From assembly GCF_021018805.1 (NCBI RefSeq), contig NC_086247.1, positions 93,046,140-93,110,139 of the forward strand: a stretch of 64,000 bases of DNA. Direction: 5' to 3'. The DNA is from Prinia subflava. Lineage: Eukaryota > Chordata > Aves > Passeriformes > Cisticolidae. Positions within the stretch are counted from its first letter, which is position 1. Each line of letters opens with the position of its first letter. The notes under the pieces are model-generated. The model saw only the letters and a list, made by a program, of their open reading frames with translations. It did no database searches and was not told the DNA's origin. Below are positions 1 through 10,915 of the stretch, piece by piece. The translations under genes and the position numbers were made by a program.

Positions 1-1576
1 ATGAGTCCCATATCCAAACCTAGTTCCACCAAGATCCAGCCTGTATTCTGTCAGGTCTGAGATCCTGCTCCATATCATATGGTGGAATGAGAGGGGATGC
101 CTTACATATGTATCTATTTATATATCAATGACTAGAGTCTATTTATGGGTGAAAAGATAGGGATTAGAAATTTTCATATACTTAAAAAGATTAGTTGCTG
201 CAAAATACTGGTGTGCTGTTCTGTCCAGGGGACTCTGGAAACCAGCTTGCTGCAGTTGGAATCCAGGAATGTTTTTCAGATAGGCTTAAGGGCCATCTGG
301 GCTAGAGGTATTTAAGTTACTGGCACAGCCATGGATCCCTGCTGCCAAATCCAGATCTGGCATTCAGTTTGGAATTTGACCATTCAGAGAAAGAGCAACA
401 TAAAATTGTATCTGTCAATTGTTTTTAACTGTGGGTGAGTAATGCTGAATCCAGAGAAACCTGATGTTCTGGCCTCTCTATGAAAGCTGGAGCTTGGTTT
501 GTATCACTGAGGAATCTGTAATTTTAACGTGCTTGTGGTAGTGTTGTTTCTGGTTATGAGCCCCAAATCACCTCTTTTGTTTAGTGTGAGAGTTATTTCT
601 TGACAAGATCTACAATTTTCAGAGACAGAGGATCAAGAGGATAATACTGTAACACTCCTGACTCAAGGAAAGGCTGGACCCAGGTTTTGGAGGAGCTATA
701 GCACAAAATATTACCTTTTTTTGTCATGCTAGCCAATATGCTGGAAGATTTTAGATGCCGTGTTTGCCATTGTTATCTTGCTTGTCTACCAGTAGTCTGC
801 TCTCCTGCTTCTTTCCCTACAGTTCAACTCAGAACCAGAGTCAGCTGTAAAGAGTGAGTGAGGAGAGATGGAATCACCTTAATTACTTTGATGGCTGTAG
901 ACAGCAAATAATTGCAGTGTTTCAATTTTATACCCATCAACTGTCACCTAATTTAGTGGATATCATTGATCTCCAGCAGAGAATTTTGAAATTATAATCA
1001 ATATGAAGATGCCACAGAGGAATAATGATAAACTTCTTAGGAGCTGGAAATACATTTAATGAATCAGGAGGTTGAGTAAATAATACCACATGTATGTGGT
1101 GAGAGCTGTCTGGATAACTGTGGTTACAGCCCCAAATAGCTCCTAAATAGTCTACAAAATAAAACAAAAGTAGATTTAGTCATTATTATTGGAAGGTCTT
1201 CTCATGGGACTATATCAAATGCAGTTACAACAGCATAAAACATGAGAAACATGAAAGCTCTTCTTGTTTCTCTTTTTAAACAACAGTGGTAGTTTTCTTT
1301 GATTTTCTGGCAAAGCATGTGTATATTTGTGTATGTGAAGAGGGTAAAGACATGGGATGAAAGTCAATGAAAGAAAGCTGCAACAAAAAGTTAGGGACAC
1401 TTACTCTAAAGGGAAGAGCATTGCCTAGCGGAAGGATTGACAGAAAGGCTTGGGTGACTCTTGCTGGTATCCAAACCACTGCTTCACCCAGCTTCTGGTC
1501 TGTGAACATACCAGTGGCCATAGCTCATCTGCTAGCATGGCACAAGCCACAGGAGTGAATAATCTGAACCCCAAGA
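1..1576. other. Unique AT-rich DNA, no gene recognised
   Basis: I see no exon, RNA gene or repeat that I can name here. The open frames are all under 82 codons, overlap each other on opposite strands and show no recognisable domain. The base composition is ordinary for bird intergenic or intronic DNA. It is read as non-coding, with the limit that a short exon with poor motifs could be missed by eye. Confidence 0.6.
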
Positions 1577-1732
1577 GGGGTTTAGAGCATTTAGACCAAG
1601 CTTGTGCTGTGTAATCCCAGTTCTGACACTGATATTCCTGTGTGGCCTTGATCACATTCCACAACATTTTTGCCTCATTAGCTTCAGAAATAGAAGTGGG
1701 TGATTTTTACCTGAGGGCTTCATAGGAAATTT
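1577..1732 (+). repeat. Ancient MIR-type SINE fragment
   Basis: The stretch follows the order of an amniote MIR element. A tRNA-like head (GGTTTAGAGCA near 1580) is followed by the B-box-like GTAATCCCAG at 1611. Then come TTCTGACACT, TGTGGCCTTGATCACATTCC at 1641-1660, TGCCTCATTAGCTTCAGAAA at 1671-1690 and TTACCTGAGGGCTTCATAGG ending near 1726. These match the MIR core phrases for 'tgtgaccttgg..aagtcac', 'cctcagtttcttcatctgtaaaatggg' and 'tacctcatagg'. Such SINEs spread before mammals and birds diverged, so heavy decay is expected. The element has no coding capacity and lies in the plus orientation. The family call is from memory of the consensus; edges are uncertain by about 15 bases. Confidence 0.55.
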
Positions 1733-2058
1733 ACTATTAACCAAGTCACCTCTAAGGAGCTGCAATGTAATTTTGTGTACTGAATCTGATCAGACAATGC
1801 TCTTACCCCCCAAGTGGCTGGAGATTTAACAACCCACCCTCACCCAGATCTGCGACAGAGTTGAGAAATTGTGTGTGGTGTCTCTACCAAACCATGTGTT
1901 AGGTGCTGTTTCTAAAGTAGAGAAGTGGAAATGGGCTAAAGATTCCCATCTGTATGACTTAGGTAAAGCAAGTGTTAATAGTTCCACAGCTGTTTCTGCA
2001 GTTCTCTCTCCATGCTGCCTTTCTACAGGAGAATGTGTAGAGCAGAGGGAGCAGGCTG
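1733..2058. other. Unique spacer between MIR and CR1 tail
   Basis: No gene or repeat is recognised. Two short open frames overlap here on opposite strands and neither contains a known motif. Confidence 0.5.
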
Positions 2059-2120
2059 CTCTCGGGGGATTGACTAGGTGACCCTTGAGGCCCTTCCAAT
2101 CTGAGTGATTTTGTGATTGC
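2059..2120 (+). repeat. CR1 LINE 3' tail fragment
   Basis: The sequence GGGGGATTGACTAGGTGACC leads into CTTGAGGCCCTTCCAATCTG, then GAGTGATTTTGTGATTG. This matches the typical CR1 ending: 'ggactagatgacctttgaggtcccttccaacct' plus the imperfect octamer repeat. CR1 is the dominant bird LINE and is usually 5'-truncated, so a short 3' piece is normal. No reverse transcriptase region is present. The plus orientation is set by the octamer repeats lying at the right end. Confidence 0.7.
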
Positions 2121-3471
2121 ATAATTTGAGGCATATGTTAAAATGGGCTGATCTTAGAGTGTAATTAGGAAACAAAGAAGCCACAAATCCATTGCCATTT
2201 CTTCCACTCTTGCTGCTTTGTGTTCTGTCAGTTTAAGAAGATTAGAGGACCGGGTGTCTGTGTGTCTCTTGATTACAGAGCAGTACCTAGAAGAGCAGTA
2301 TCCAGCCTTTTTGCTGACTTCTTTTAACACTGGAGAAGGACTGTTTATGGCAGTTCTGCTCTTCTCACATCACAGAAACTACAGAAAGTTTGGTGCCTCC
2401 TGGGAGTGTACTGCTCACATGCTTCACTGTACACATGCATAGGTAAAACCCCTATATATCCCACAAACATAACAGCCACCAGCTGGTTCTGGCCACAAGA
2501 AGACCTCATGCTATGCCTCACAGCTGCCTTTCTCAGTGGCATTTCTCATGCAGCAGAAGCAGGGGTACAGGGCAAGTTATTTGCTCTGCTTGTAGCAGAA
2601 GTTTATTCCCAGCTGTCATCTCTCATGAAGACACCTTGGTCCACACTAAACACAAGCCACCGGTGATTCATCCAACCCTGATCCCCCTGCCTGCACCTGG
2701 CAGTCTCCCAAATTACCCCACAGGACAGATGAATTGCTCCCATGGACTGTATGTGGCTCATGGGGTGTAGATTGAGGAAACTGATGACTCCACTGCCTCA
2801 ATTACTAGAACTATTACTACTTTAAAGGCCTGAGCGGTGGCAAGAACAGATTCTCCAAAGGCTTGAACTCTTTACACTCCTGAGCTATGCGACAGGCAGT
2901 GTTTAAAAATAGAAAGCATGGCTCCCCTGTGCAGCCCTTTTCCCAGTGATTCCTCCCGGTGGATGAAGTCATGCCCACGGCTCGCTGCCCCGTGAGTGGG
3001 CAGCCTGTCTCTGGCAGCATCAGTAGGAGCCAGCACGGCGAGCTTAAAAGGCTGTCAGGGGTTGGCAGGTCATCCGCCCAAAGGCAGGAAAGAAGGGGGA
3101 GGGAGGGAGAAAAATTGAAAAATAACCACAAAGAGAACAAGCTCTTTTTTGAAATTGGAAACTTTAAAGAGAAGATTTATGAACCTTTGGGTTTATGAAA
3201 CCACCTGGTGCTTTGGAGTTTGCTGCTGGTTAAATTTGGCAGTTCAAAGTTTGGTGGTTGTTTTCCTCTATTTAAAAAAAACAAAACCAAAAACAAACAA
3301 AAAAAACCCAAACAAACAAAAAAAACCAAACAAAAAAACCCACCCCGTTTAGAATAGCCTAACTCCACATGTGCATTGATCTTTTAAAACTCACGCCCAC
3401 TTAACTTTGAGCTCTACTTGTAAAAATCAGGAAGATTTAGGGGGGGCAGCCTGTTACTTTTTAAGGGCAGC
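2121..3471. other. Non-coding DNA ending in A-rich low-complexity tract
   Basis: No gene is recognised. The part from about 2950 to 3080 has more CpG than its surroundings (CCCACGGCTCGCTGCCCCGT at 2976-2995). An A-rich, AAAC-like tract runs from about 3273 to 3345. The 107- and 79-codon open frames in this interval overlap on opposite strands and have no domain signature. Confidence 0.5.
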
Positions 3472-3660
3472 TTCGCCATTTGCGGTGCGCGCTGAGCAGC
3501 GCGGCCCCTGAACTCCGGCTTTCCCGTCTGCTCAGTTTCCTCGCGGGTGCGCGGTGTGACTTGGGCTCTGTTTTGACAGTTGGTGACCTGCGACCCCCAA
3601 CCCATAAAATGTTTAGGCTGAGGACGCCTGAGAGAAGCTTCCAGACGTGATGGTTGGCGG
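3472..3660. promoter_or_regulatory. CpG-dense patch, possible orphan CpG island or promoter
   Basis: About 12 CpG dinucleotides fall within roughly 90 bases (3472-3560), with more at 3591, 3624, 3646 and 3658. Almost all of the surrounding AT-rich DNA has very few. A perfect 7+7 bp palindrome with a 2-base loop, CGCGCTGAGCAGCGCG, sits at 3488-3503. Unmethylated CpG clusters in vertebrates usually mark promoters or regulatory elements, so a promoter, first exon or orphan island is possible. No open frame with a recognisable product or clear splice pair follows. A decayed GC-rich retroelement end is an alternative, but I recognise none here. Confidence 0.4.
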
Positions 3661-3690
3661 CTCTTTTGAGACATCTTTCCCTCCAGCCCA

Positions 3691-3697
3691 TATATAG
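3691..3697 (+). promoter_or_regulatory. TATA-like box downstream of CpG patch
   Basis: TATATAG follows CTCCAGCCCA and lies about 30 bases past the end of the CpG-dense patch. Its position would suit plus-strand transcription starting near 3720-3725. TATA-like words are common in AT-rich DNA, so only the proximity to the CpG patch makes it worth listing. Confidence 0.25.
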
Positions 3698-3739
3698 CAG
3701 CAACGTGGAGCCTGTAGGTTTTGCTCACACAGCAATTTC

Positions 3740-6700
3740 AGTCAGAGACCTCCCCCCACATCTCTGGTTCTGGGTTTCCAGAGAGAAGAGGGGTAAAAAT
3801 GAGAAGAGGAGAGAATAAGCATCTCATTTTGCCTTCAGGGTCAGATTACGTTTGAGCTTGTGAGTCTCAGCCATGATGCAGGGCTGCAAAACCCAGTTTA
3901 AAGTCTGCTTTTGCAGGAGTATCTGGAGCTAGAAGGGATTTTTAGAGTTATGAACTCTGTCCTTTGGTACTGAAAGAGAAGCAATACAACTTCATTTTTT
4001 TTGTGGCTCATTTCTTTCTGGTGTTTTTTACTGACTGATTATGCCTTATTACAATATTTGTAGAGATAGATAGTTATTAGATTTGGATGAATCATTCAGA
4101 ATGAACAATTTATTCAGCACATTGCTTATTTTGCCTTCTGAAGTTTGCAGTTAAAAACTGTGTTACTCTTAATTGCCTTCATTATTTCAAAATTAGCTGC
4201 CAGTTACATGAGTGAATATTCTTGTCCTGAGTTAATTTGAAATCATTTTAATGAAAAATATTGGTAATTTCCAGTGCTCTGGCTAGCTTTGTGAGTCAGG
4301 TGAGGCTGCCTCTATTGCTCTTTTGGAGATGCAAGTATTATAGCAGTAATAATGTTATTCTGAACTTTGTCTTTAATTCTAAACAAATTTAATTTCAGGT
4401 TGTTAGGGCTTAATTGTAGATTTGAAAACATGGTGTAGTAGTGTTTATACATAACCAGGTATTTCAGATTAAAGTTACTCACTTGCCAAGCTTTCATTAA
4501 ATGTTTATAGAAAGTGAAGGATGCTGGCCTTTTAAGACCTGAAAAAAGAATATGAATGAAAGCCTCAGTTTTATAACTGGTGAAAAATAGCATCTGTTTT
4601 TTCTTTCTTCTGTTAATTCTCCTTTGACATGGCCAACCTTGTAGCATAAATGAGGGGTTTCTTATCACAGCCTAATATCTGTCTATGGCAGGAGTTGAAG
4701 CCGTCGTTGCAGCTTAAGCAAAACTGAAGATTTTTGTTTCCAGTCAAAAACAAACATAGCAGATAGAGTTGACTCTTGTAACCCAGCAAAAAGATTTAAA
4801 GAGCTGGTCTGTTTCTAGATTTGCCCTGTGACTTCTGACCCTCCTGTCAAAGGTTACATTTGGCAGTATAGCTTGTCCTCTGGCTTATTAACTCCTACAA
4901 TCACCTCATATACCTGGCTCTGCAATTGGAATTTTACTAGTTTGGAGCTTATTAACTCAGTCCCTAATTACCAAGATCCATCTGCAAGGGATAAAAAATA
5001 TGCCTGTGCAAAAAGTTTTATATGGCATGGGATTAATTTTTTTAGCACAGCGATAGCTTTAATTCACACCCTAATTCTGTGTTTTTGCTCTTCACTTGAC
5101 AGCTTACAGCTCCTGAAAGAGAGCATTATGTGCTCTGTCCTTTTTCAGAACAAATGTGAGTTTTTCTACTTGTTCAGTCTTATGCTAAGAGTCTGCAATA
5201 AAGATAAGTTATTTCTCCACAGCAATATGCTCCATAGTAAAAGAACTGGTTTCCTAGGGATCTAGGTTAAATCTCTGACTCTTCCTTTATGTTCCTATGC
5301 AGTTTACTTCTCACGTTTCTGCTCCAATTCTCTATGTGCAGAGAAATTGATCAATTGCTCTTCTGTGCCACTCTATATTGCTACTTAAAACTGAAAAATA
5401 TTTAATCTGAGGATCACAGGCACTGGTGTAGAATTCAGCACACAGAGATGATGACCATGTCTGGGGTCGTGATCTTCATATTCCTAGGGGGTGAGCAGGA
5501 TTACTCCCATTCTTCTGATAGACCAGTTGAGGAAAAGTAAAGGTAAGACGTTATTAGAAATAAGAAAGTAGAAGGAACTCTGTATATGCTCTCTTCCAGT
5601 TTTTTGCTTTACTTGCATCTCAGGCCATCTTTAGGCACAGGCAAAAAGTGGGCATTCATCTTGGAAATCTGAGTACAGGCAGATAACCCTGTGAGCCTTC
5701 CTCTTATCATAAGGACAGAAGAAATTATTGACCTATGTTGCTAATCCCTTGAACAGTTCTGCTCACTTTTGCTTAAGATCAAAATCACCTGTCTCAGAAA
5801 AGCACATATTCCATATGGGCATACATTTCCTGAGGAAAGGTTAGGTGGTTATACCTTTCCACATTCAGTTCCATGACCAAATTGCATATGCCAGTGCTTG
5901 GAAATACTGGAAGTACTATGTGGATGCCTCTGGTGCAATATTTTGATGTATAAATCTTGATGCCACAGAAGGAAATACTCCTCCAATTCTAAACAATTTA
6001 AGTGGAAGAATGTGTGGTGGAGGACCTGCTCACATCTTTTGTCTTGGAAGCCTGGACTAAAGTTTCTGATTCTTTGGAGGTATGAGGATTTTTTCATTCA
6101 GTTCCATAGGCCCAAGATTTCATCCTCTGCTTATTCAGCTTCAGTTCCCTTGTGTCAGGCTATCAGAATCCAACTGTGGAAGTGAATCTCTCAGCTGCTG
6201 CAGATATTGAATAAACAAGGTATTACTCAAGAGGCTAAAGCTCTGTTGACTTTCAGTTTGGGGTCCATGAGAGTGATGTAAAAGAATGCTTGCTTCACCT
6301 GTGGCTAATTAACAAAACTTAAGTGAAACAGAACTCAAGAACTGTAATAATTTATTTCCAGTGCAAAAGGATGCAAAATTAAAAAAAAAAAAAAAAAGAG
6401 GGGGGGGAAGAAAAAAAAAATACACTTACAAATACACAAGGCAATAACCTTGTTGGGAAACACAGTAACAGTCACATTGTGGCGTACAGAAAAAATTCCA
6501 CATACACTGCTGGAGGGTCAGGTCAGAAGTGCAAGCATATGTGAAGAGCAATGGGTGGAGAGAGATCTAGAATGAAAAAACCTGTGCATCGTGCCTCAAT
6601 GTTAAGATTTGTCTGTTGCTCTTACCCACTCAAAGGCTGCTCCTGGGTGGTTCCTGGGATAGCCACGTGCCCCAGACCTCTGACAGGACTTTTTTTTAAA

Positions 6701-9563
6701 TCTAGAAATGGTTTAGATATACCCTACAGGCACGAAGGTATGTACCAAATAGCTGTAACATATTACAGGAGTAATGTACCCAGAATATAAAGAAAGTAAA
6801 ATATTTTATATTATTTTTATTTAATTGCCTCGTTAATTTTCTGTTAACTTTTTAATGGAAACAATGTTTGCATACTGAAATTAGGCTATTGAAAAATGTT
6901 GGACAGCAGAATTCAAGTTTAATTCACTATGTGTACATAAAAAAATGATACAATAATATGGATTATAAAACTATGGCTTAGTGGACACATATGCCTACCT
7001 ACAGATATATGTGAAAACAAGCCAAAGAGCTTTGCTCAGTATGATACTGGTATACTGATCTAGTAATGACTCTTGCAAAATTGTAAATGATGAGTTAAAA
7101 GACAGATTTCATTGTCTCTTGGTATAACAGAGAAGAGAATGATGTGGAACTATATTAAGAACACCGAGCTATGGGCTAAATACATTATGATGGCTATCTA
7201 CCAGAATTTCCCAGGTTAATCTTATCAGCTATGCTGATTAGCATCAGTTTGCCTTAATTATTTGCCTTTCAAAATTATTTCCACTGGGGCGTGGTGAGTC
7301 TCTTTGCCTTCTGGTCCTTTCACCTAAGCCTTACAAGGCCCAGCAAGGTCAGTTTTATGGAATCTTTGAACTTGAAGTCATAGGGTATGACCTTGAGAAG
7401 TGCTACTTCTTTTATATTTTCACTATTGATATCTCCTAGAAATTTCCCTTGCCTTGCACGGTGTCTGAGTTTTGGTTCCTCTTGGTGCATTGTGGTATCC
7501 ATGGGCATCCCAAGGCTGATAAAAAATCCATGTATGTTTATATACAATAAATGAAACATGTCTAAAAGTACACAGGTTAAAAAAAAGGAAAATATATATG
7601 AACATGTACTGTAGTGGGACAACTAAATAGGAATTACTCCATCACTTTTATTTATTTCTTTCAAGAATAACTTTTGCTGAACAGAGAGAAGAATCATTTA
7701 TCTCTTACTTTCCAGTCTCTACAGGACCTGCCTTGGCTCTTATAATAGAGCAGTATACTCTTGGGCCAAACCATATTCTAGGATCAGCAAATACAAATCA
7801 TAGCCAAGCCATGTGAACTTTGTGCAATATTTAGTGAGAATATGGCAATTTTATTTGGCTTTGTTCTCAGATTTGCCAAATTAAGAAAAATAGTTTATTT
7901 TCTCACAGCAGATATATTAGGGATGTCTGTGCAAAACAATAGAGAGAAAAACAGTACTTCTGCATGGGTGGTACTTCAGGGATCATGAAAATATATGCCT
8001 ATGCATCTTGACTCGACAAAGAATTGATCATATATGTATTTGTGTTCTTGGATAAATGAGTGTCCAAGTAACAAATAGCAACTGCTTTTGCTTTAAAAAA
8101 ATCGTCTTGCATGATAATTGGTTTCTTTTGATCAGCTTAGAATGCTTTTACCCCACAGATACATACTAATAAAAAGAGCCAGTAAAATTTGGTATAAGCA
8201 AATAGTTATGTCCTATAAATCCTAATGCGGTCATGGTAAATATAAGATTTGCTGTCTGCTTCTGTTTATATCAGGTAAGCAGAGCTGAAATTTTCAAACT
8301 GTGATTTTTAGCTGAAGGAGAAATATTTGCCCATCTCATGCTGCCTCTTGTTCTGTTTCTCACTGAGAGAACCTGTGTGGAAAGATAGATGAAGTGTAGG
8401 GTAAACTTAAGCCCCCTTAATCCTTTAGAAAAAAAAAAAAAAAGAAAGAGGTATTTAAGTAGAAATTAAAAAAAAAAAAACACAAACCAAACCAAACAGA
8501 ATGTTTATCAAAACATCAACAAACACATAAGTGCTTTCCAATCAACAATTCTCTGGGAAAACAGTTGTCATAAGCTGCAAGTATATTGTTGTTTTATTTG
8601 TTATTATAAAATGGAGGAGAGAGGTGTTTGTGACAAGAGTTCCTTGGAGTGATAGTGAATTGTGTTTGCCAATCATTTCTCCAGAAGAAATTCTCCATTT
8701 CTCCATGTTCCTCTATTCTATGAAAAATTTTGAAAGATCCTGAGCAGATTGATTTGAGCAGTGGAGTCTGTTAGAGAGTTTGTTCTTCTGAAGTTTCACT
8801 CTGACTACAGAGCTGATGGTACACCACTGCAGTCAGCTGAGGCATAGCCAGTCACCTTTAGAGCTGACAGCAGCGTAGAGTTTGCTGTTGAGTTGTTCAT
8901 GGTTGGACCAAAGGGAGATCTGTGCTTTCTCTGAGCCACGTTATGGCAGGGAATATAAGCTTTACAAGCTTTCATTGTGCAAAATCAGACATGTTTGCTC
9001 TACTGGGAAATTATGACGGCTGACTATTTTACATATTCAAAGCCTGGATCTGAAATTGCTTTTGCACAGTGATGTATCTCTTGCTGTACAAAGCACTGAG
9101 TCCCTTTCTTAGTTTTAGTGAGGCAACTAAACTTTCTTATTTCACCACAGAATCAAGTGGAACACAAATCTTTCCTAGTTCCCACTGAAAAAATGAAAGG
9201 TTTTTGTTTTCTTCAACAACCTGGCCTGTTACTTTTGTAGTAAACTTCATCTCTATTCATTCAGCAGTGTAGTCTGAAAATTGATTGTATATCCTCATGA
9301 TTCTCTGAGGAATAAGTACTAAAAAGTATGTGTGGTTGGTCTCAGAATAACTTGATCTGATTTCAGGAAAGTGTTTCTTGATTTGCATTATTTCAATTGA
9401 CGATATAATGAGAATGTCTGAGTAATAATACAATTTAAATATTTCTCAGATTAGTTACTAGTATTTGAAAATGTGAATAGCTAGATTTGACTTAAGAGTT
9501 TCTAACCTATTACCTGTGTAATAGGACAACTGATCACCTGCTAAATGTGGCATTTTCTTCTCT

Positions 9564-9565
<2 letters not shown>
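3740..9565. other. Long AT-rich unique block without recognisable genes
   Basis: This interval holds the longest non-repeat open frame of the window, 145 codons at 4828-5265 (plus). It has a single ATG, no known domain, hydrophobic stretches typical of translated AT-rich DNA, and no sign of being coding. Homopolymer patches occur at 6381-6420 (A17, G8 and A10 in a row), about 8430-8445 and about 8468-8480. I see no transposon or RNA gene. Confidence 0.5.
6381..6420. repeat. Compound homopolymer A17-G8-A10
   Basis: A run of 17 A is followed by GAG, which leads into a G run (G8 at 6400-6407), then AAG and 10 A. The all-purine stretch spans about 40 bases. It could be a decayed poly(A) tail of a retroposed sequence, but nothing upstream is recognisable as its source. 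Confidence 0.7.

Positions 9566-9604
<39 letters not shown>
9566..9604. repeat. Poly(T) run of 39 bases
   Basis: An uninterrupted run of 39 T follows CTTCTCTCC. On the minus strand this is poly(A), as would be left by a reverse-transcribed insertion. The sequence to its right (9605 onward) would then be the retroposed body, but it matches no family I know. Simple slippage expansion is equally possible. Confidence 0.85.
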
Positions 9605-9605
<1 letters not shown>

Positions 9606-9989
9606 TCTCTGCTTTCCCTGGAGAAGTATGCTGAGCAGCCATTGTAGCTGATGACACCGTTTTCTCAGACTTATAAAGAGTTGAAAATGAACAATGCTCA
9701 TTTACTTACCTCTGAAGTACTCACACAAACCTGTTATTATGCAACTTATGTTTTTAGATGTATTTTGATGCTACAATCTCTTCTTTCTGAATACAAATTA
9801 TTGACCCACAACTACTTAAAAGAAACAAAATCCTTCTAATCACTTACAAAAATACAGAAGTCTGCTCTTAAATTAGAGGATTAACTGGCTGGGATTGACT
9901 TTGCATATGGAATGGCAGGAGGGAAGAGGCAACCTGAGTCATGTAACTGGCCTTGTTTATCTCAGTAAGAGAGAGAGAGAGGAAAATTT

Positions 9990-10037
9990 AATTTAGTGCA
10001 TGCAATTTAGCATGCAAAAGGTCAAGCTGGTGCATGC
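9990..10037. promoter_or_regulatory. GCATGC motif cluster with AAAGGTCA half-site
   Basis: AATTTAGTGCATGC (9990-10003) is followed directly by a shortened copy, AATTTAGCATGC (10004-10015). Next come AAAAGGTCA (10016-10024), which contains a nuclear-receptor half-site, and a third TGCATGC at 10031-10037. The clustering suggests a cis-regulatory element or a small tandem duplication. No experimental or conservation evidence is available from the sequence alone. Confidence 0.3.
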
Positions 10038-10730
10038 CTGCAGGTTGTTAATCAGAAAACAGCTATAATTTCCATCCCAAACAATGTTAAACAATAGAAA
10101 TGTAAATATTGGCACTTGTTCTGTGAGGCTGATTTCAGCTGATATTCATAAACCCCTCTTGCCTCTGTCCTGACTATTTTACATGATACATATGGTTTTA
10201 ATTGAAAAATAGTATTTCTCCATCCTTAGTCCTTTTATTGTCTTCAGTATGGTTTGAACAGAGAGTACAACAGAGCAGAAGTGCAGCTGGAGCAAGATGC
10301 CTCTTGGGTGGACTCAAGTTTGTTTTAATTGAATAAAAAAAAAAATCTGACACATGGCATGTGCCATCTGACAATGGGCAAAAAGCCTCAGATCAGTTAC
10401 AACTGAGATGGAAGAGAGAATCTGCCTGTATCACCAGAAAGCAGCTCATCACTAGGTGAGGGAAATGTGTGTGTGCAGAAGTTACTGGGAAGTCTTTTGA
10501 AACAGAACTTTTCTCCTTTTTTCTCTAGTTTTCCCTTCTCCCTTGTATGTTGCCCTGGTTTTTCTGAGATTTTTTAAAGCCTTCTACTTGCTTGTAAGAT
10601 GGAGTCAGTTCTTTAGCTACTGTTGCGATATTAAGGGTCAGTCTTTCACTTTCTCACGCTTTGGAATATAAACAACCCTTCTTGTTTTTGTTCACTGTCC
10701 TTTGCTTACATATTTCTAGCCTGAAAATAA

Positions 10731-10915
10731 TGTTGGTTGACAGCTAGTCTGGCCAGTGGGGTGAAGGGGTAGTAACCCCAGGAGCCAATGTGCTCCCAGA
10801 CCCACAAGATTATAAAAGGAAAAGAATAAACAGGCTGGGCCCTCTTTTCGGTGGGGAGCAGCTTTCGCTGAAGACCTCTGCCTCTGTGTCGTTGATTATT
10901 GCTTTCCGGGCAACA
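10731..10915 (+). mobile_element. Short solo LTR of an endogenous retrovirus (ERVK-like)
   Basis: The element opens with TGTTGGTTGACAGC and closes with TTTCCGGGCAACA. This gives the TG...CA ends and a TGTTG/CAACA terminal inverted repeat expected of an LTR. A TATA box (TTATAAAAG) lies at 10810-10818 and a poly(A) signal (AATAAA) at 10825-10830, only about 8 bases beyond it. The poly(A) signal would therefore fall in U3 before the transcription start, an arrangement known from betaretrovirus-like (ERVK) LTRs with a very short R. There is no primer-binding site to the right and no polypurine tract to the left, so it is a solo LTR left by recombination. I see no matching target-site duplication (AATAA on the left, CTTGT on the right). 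Confidence 0.65.

Noticed and set aside
4828..5265. 145-codon plus-strand open frame, the longest plus-strand frame outside simple repeats
   Set aside because: No domain, no splice or promoter context and hydrophobic composition expected from T-rich DNA. A chance frame of this length is plausible in 64 kb.
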